Assembly: GCA_018896985.1 (NCBI GenBank)
Contig: JAHILQ010000145.1
Coordinates: forward strand, 1 to 8,553
Direction: 5' to 3'
Length of the DNA stretch: 8,553 nt
Source of the DNA: Nitrospinota bacterium
GTDB lineage: Bacteria; Nitrospirota; Thermodesulfovibrionia; Thermodesulfovibrionales; UBA1546
How positions within the stretch are numbered: position 1 is the first letter of the stretch; every line of letters begins with the position of its first letter. Under the pieces are notes generated by a model. That model did no database searches, was not told where the DNA came from, and saw nothing but the letters and a program-made list of their open reading frames with translations. This document shows, piece after piece, positions 6,584 through 8,553 of this stretch. The position numbers and the translations under genes are program-made.

Positions 6584-6754
6584 ATGGATGAAGTTTTTGA
6601 ACACTTGGCATTTAAGAAAGGCAGACCTCTTTGCCCAGATAAAAAAGTGGATATAAAGTCAAGATTGACTTTTGAGGATAATCATCTGTGGATAAAAGAT
6701 ACCACATATGTAGGCATGTATTTGTGGGAGAGGAAAGACGGGGTATGCTCTTGA
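6584..6754 (+). CDS. Uncharacterised small protein (56 aa) in the nickel cluster
   Basis: I do not recognise this protein. An ATG at 6584 opens a 56-codon frame ending in TGA at 6752-6754, starting MDEVFEHLAFKKGRPLCPDK and ending WERKDGVCS. AAAAGG (6569-6574) lies 9 bases upstream as a ribosome binding site. The frame lies between a candidate NikR operator and tonB2 and overlaps the likely tonB2 start by 10 bases (6745-6754), an arrangement typical of coupled operon genes. It is soluble-looking, with no signal peptide or membrane segment. It has two cysteines (17 and 55), two histidines (7 and 34) and three aromatic-rich patches (HLWIKD, TYVGMYLW). It could be a small accessory factor of the uptake system or a chance frame in a leader. 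Codon use does not look unusual by eye. Confidence 0.5.
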   Translation: MDEVFEHLAFKKGRPLCPDKKVDIKSRLTFEDNHLWIKDTTYVGMYLWERKDGVCS

Positions 6755-7476
6755 GGGGAAATATCGGAACCATGAAAGAACAGAGTTACGGGATAATGAC
6801 CTCAATATCTATCCACACTATTGCCATCGTAATATTTCTGATGCTGACTATTAACAAAGGTAGTAATGATCTCAAAACGTTTTATATCCAATTCACACAG
6901 ATGGGGGAGCATACTGTTCAGGCACCTCCGGCTGTCAGGGAGATAAAGAAACACAAGGTCACTGAGCCAAGCAGGAAGGAAATCAAGGAAGAAACACCGT
7001 TGATAAAGGAACCTCCCGTCAAAGAGCATGAGGCAGTAATCAGGACCGATGCAATTGAAAGTCATGAGGTAGTCAATGTGGCAAGCGCCCCTGAACCCGC
7101 GCCTCAGGTAACTCACCAGCAAGGTGGCGAGAGCACGGTTAGCAATGTATCATTTTCTGCTTCGTCCGGCACAACTTCTGTTATTGAGACAGAGTTCGGT
7201 GCCAGAGGCGCTCCTGCTTTTTTAAAAAGGCAAATGCCTGTGTATCCAATGATGGCGAAGAGGCTTGGTAAGCAGGGCAAGGTTGTTTTAAGGCTTTTCA
7301 TAAACGAAAAAGGGCGCCTCATGAATGTTGAAGTCGTTGAATCGGCTGGCTACGGTTTTACGGAATCTGCTATGGAAGGGGTGAAGATGTCAACCTTTTC
7401 CCCTGCTCATGAAAACGGTGTTGGCATTGCATCAAAGGCATTACTGTCAATACGATTTGTTCTGAAAAGGAACTAA
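6745..7476 (+). CDS. tonB: TonB-family energy transducer of the nickel cluster (TonB2)
   Basis: About 243 residues from the ATG at 6745, which has GGGAGAGGA (6726-6734) 10 bases upstream and overlaps the preceding small ORF. The in-frame ATG at 6772 (234 residues) is a real alternative. The N-terminal anchor GIMTSISIHTIAIVIFLML contains Ser20 and His24 in the TonB S-x3-H arrangement. A charged Pro/Glu/Lys linker follows (VREIKKHKVTEPSRKEIKEE and similar). The C-terminal domain (about 150-243) carries FLKRQMPVYPMMAKRLGKQG, then KVVLRLFINEKGRLMNVEVV, then an FSP turn and IRFVLKRN, a standard TonB C-terminal fold. The protein should transmit proton-motive energy from the ExbB/ExbD encoded just downstream to an outer-membrane metal receptor. 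TonB/ExbB/ExbD-driven nickel uptake is established in Helicobacter. Its use here is inferred from NikR. Confidence 0.88.
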   Translation: MLLRGNIGTMKEQSYGIMTSISIHTIAIVIFLMLTINKGSNDLKTFYIQFTQMGEHTVQAPPAVREIKKHKVTEPSRKEIKEETPLIKEPPVKEHEAVIRTDAIESHEVVNVASAPEPAPQVTHQQGGESTVSNVSFSASSGTTSVIETEFGARGAPAFLKRQMPVYPMMAKRLGKQGKVVLRLFINEKGRLMNVEVVESAGYGFTESAMEGVKMSTFSPAHENGVGIASKALLSIRFVLKRN

Positions 7477-7497
7477 TTTAAAAAAGGAGAAATACAG

Positions 7498-7932
7498 ATG
7501 GAATGGCTTTCGGCAACAGTTGATTACGGAATTATCGGGCTCCTGGTAGTTATGAGCATTATTGCGGTCTCAATTGCAGTGGAAAGACATCTCGTTTATA
7601 AGAAGATCCGGTTGGAAGACTTCGATGACAAAAAATCCCTTGAAATAGAGCTCACAAAAAAACTGCATGTTATTGCAACCATCGGAAGCAATGCGCCATA
7701 CATAGGACTGCTCGGCACCGTGCTTGGCATTATGCTCACCTTTTATACAATGGGCAGGGAAGGAATGATGGATACCGGCAAGATAATGACCGGACTTGCC
7801 CTTGCACTGAAGGCTACCGCGATAGGACTTGTTGTCGCTATCCCCTCCATTACTTTTTATAACTTCCTCTTGAGGAAGGTGAAAGTGCTTATTACACAAT
7901 GGGAGACAGTGAATGGAAGAAAAAGAATTTGA
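7498..7932 (+). CDS. exbB: TonB-system energiser ExbB, short type
   Basis: A 144-residue inner-membrane protein with three hydrophobic segments: residues 11-28, 67-84 and about 98-123. It is much shorter than E. coli ExbB (about 244 aa) and matches the short ExbB2 type found with compact TonB systems. Conserved motifs are SNAPYIGLLGTVLGIMLTF (64-82, channel Thr74) and LALKATAIGLVVAIPSITFY (102-121, Thr107). The position aligned by eye with E. coli Glu176 is Leu102. AGGAG (7485-7489) precedes the ATG by 8 bases, and the 3' end overlaps exbD by 20 bases. MotA/TolQ homologues share the fold, but the neighbouring tonB and exbD settle the assignment. It should form the proton-driven motor with ExbD. 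Confidence 0.92.
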   Translation: MEWLSATVDYGIIGLLVVMSIIAVSIAVERHLVYKKIRLEDFDDKKSLEIELTKKLHVIATIGSNAPYIGLLGTVLGIMLTFYTMGREGMMDTGKIMTGLALALKATAIGLVVAIPSITFYNFLLRKVKVLITQWETVNGRKRI

Positions 7933-8302
7933 CTATATGAATGTTATTCCGTTTGTGGATGTGATGCTCGTATTGCTCACAATTGTCCTTATCACATCGA
8001 CGTTTATGGCTTCAGGAATGATCAACGTATCATTGCCAAAGGCATCGGCTGAACGTGAACAGATTCTGAAAAATCAGATCATATCCATAGACAGAGATGG
8101 AACAGTCTATTTTAATGCCTCTCCGGTGACACTTGATGGATTAAAAGAAAAAATGCTTCTTCTGGACAAGACAACCCCTATAGTTCTCCGTGCAGACAGG
8201 GACATCAGGCTTCAGGTATTTGTGGATGTCCTCGATATTATCAATAACCTCGGATTCAGGAAAGTTGCAATCCAGACAGAAAAGGGAGGTGATGGCAGAT
8301 GA
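7913..8302 (+). CDS. exbD: TonB-system transport protein ExbD
   Basis: A 129-residue biopolymer transporter of the ExbD/TolR family. A short cytoplasmic N-terminus (MEEKEFDYMNVIPFVDVM) leads into a single membrane helix, VMLVLLTIVLITSTFMASG (about 17-35). Asp16 is the conserved proton-carrying Asp (E. coli Asp25). The periplasmic domain (about 40-125) contains NVSLPKASAE, ISIDRDGTVYFN, VLRADRDIRLQ and LGFRKVAIQTE, all typical of the family. The ATG overlaps the end of exbB by 20 bases, with GGGAGA (7901-7906) 6 bases upstream, indicating coupled translation and a fixed ExbB:ExbD ratio. Confidence 0.93.
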   Translation: MEEKEFDYMNVIPFVDVMLVLLTIVLITSTFMASGMINVSLPKASAEREQILKNQIISIDRDGTVYFNASPVTLDGLKEKMLLLDKTTPIVLRADRDIRLQVFVDVLDIINNLGFRKVAIQTEKGGDGR

Positions 8303-8327
8303 TAGGCGTATCGTGCAGCAAAAAACA

Positions 8328-8419
8328 GGGCAGGGACTCCTCGCCAAAGGTTTCTCCCCTGCCCTAAGGAAGCGCTGTATCACAACGCCCCCTCGTTTTG
8401 ATTTTATCAGAAAAGGGGG
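8328..8419. repeat. Two hairpins in the gap between exbD and the next gene
   Basis: The first is GGGCAGGG (8328-8335) with CCCTGCCC (8357-8364), an 8-bp stem with a 21-base loop. Read on the minus strand it is followed by a T-rich run, read on the + strand by TAAGG. The second is CCCCCT (8388-8393) with AGGGGG (8414-8419), a 6-bp stem with a 20-base loop, ending 13 bases before the next ribosome binding site. They may lower expression of the downstream gene, protect the upstream mRNA, or be further dispersed palindromes. Confidence 0.55.
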
Positions 8420-8446
8420 TGAAAGATAAAACAAGGAGGATTGAAA

Positions 8447-8553
8447 ATGCGCATTATTAACAAACTGTTTCTCATGGTCTTTGTCTTAGGTATCTGTTCG
8501 ACAGTCTTTGCAGCCGAAGAGAAGGAAAAGACAAAAGTTCAAACAAAAGAGGA
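8447..8553 (+). CDS. Secreted protein, N-terminal fragment; probable TonB-dependent outer-membrane receptor
   Basis: The ATG at 8447 has a strong AAGGAGG (8433-8439) 7 bases upstream and opens a frame that runs off the right edge. The 35 visible residues are a clear signal peptide, MRIINKLFLMVFVLGICSTV, ending FAA, followed by a charged mature start (EEKEKTKVQTKEE). That pattern is common at the start of TonB-dependent receptors, just before the TonB box. Coming last after tonB-exbB-exbD in a NikR-linked cluster, the most likely product is the outer-membrane nickel receptor. No plug or barrel sequence is visible. A periplasmic binding protein or another exported protein cannot be excluded. 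The signal peptide call is firm and the receptor call is inferred from context. Confidence 0.6.
   Translation, partial: MRIINKLFLMVFVLGICSTVFAAEEKEKTKVQTKE

Noticed and set aside
8190..8291. 5' part of a + strand frame (8190-8429) inside exbD
   Set aside because: This part lies out of frame inside the conserved periplasmic domain of ExbD and matches nothing recognisable. Only the portion after 8292 is outside the gene.
8303..8446. A metal-sensing (NiCo-type) riboswitch between exbD and the next gene
   Set aside because: The hairpins do not show the conserved junction sequences of the NiCo/czcD motif as I remember it; only generic stems are visible.

Overview
The window comes from a diderm (Gram-negative-type) bacterium of moderate to low GC. 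It encodes outer-membrane receptor machinery, two TonB proteins, an ExbB/ExbD pair and ABC importers. The NikR-type operator has the form GTGTTAC-N13-GTAACAC, and the DNA is full of short dispersed palindromes and low-complexity repeats. From memory these fit the Nitrospirota / Desulfobacterota-like lineages. That placement is an inference and is not proven by the window. Apart from the first 91 bases, every gene reads on the + strand.

Region 1 (1-195): the start of a divergently transcribed lepA (elongation factor 4) on the minus strand, followed by a short intergenic region that holds the presumed promoter of the next operon.

Region 2 (196-5995): a vitamin B12 uptake operon. A cobalamin riboswitch followed by an intrinsic terminator precedes btuF (periplasmic B12-binding protein), btuC (permease) and btuD (ATPase), which overlap each other. 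A second, structurally different cobalamin riboswitch lies between btuD and btuB (outer-membrane receptor). It has no terminator and probably acts on the btuB ribosome binding site. A tonB-like gene follows btuB after 3 bases. Together these encode a full path from the outer membrane to the cytoplasm, except for an ExbB/ExbD motor. Repeats have invaded this operon: the peripheral stems of both riboswitches, the first leader, the btuF signal peptide and the TonB linker.

Region 3 (6011-8553): a nickel module. nikR has a near-consensus promoter and a perfect palindromic NikR-type operator just before its start codon. Downstream lie a degraded second operator, an unrecognised 56-codon ORF, a second tonB, a short-type exbB, exbD, a gap with two hairpins, and the first 35 codons of a secreted protein. 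By context that protein is probably the outer-membrane receptor of the system. The simplest reading is NikR-controlled, TonB-energised nickel (or related metal) uptake. The ExbB/ExbD pair may also serve the B12 receptor, which has its own TonB but no motor in this window.
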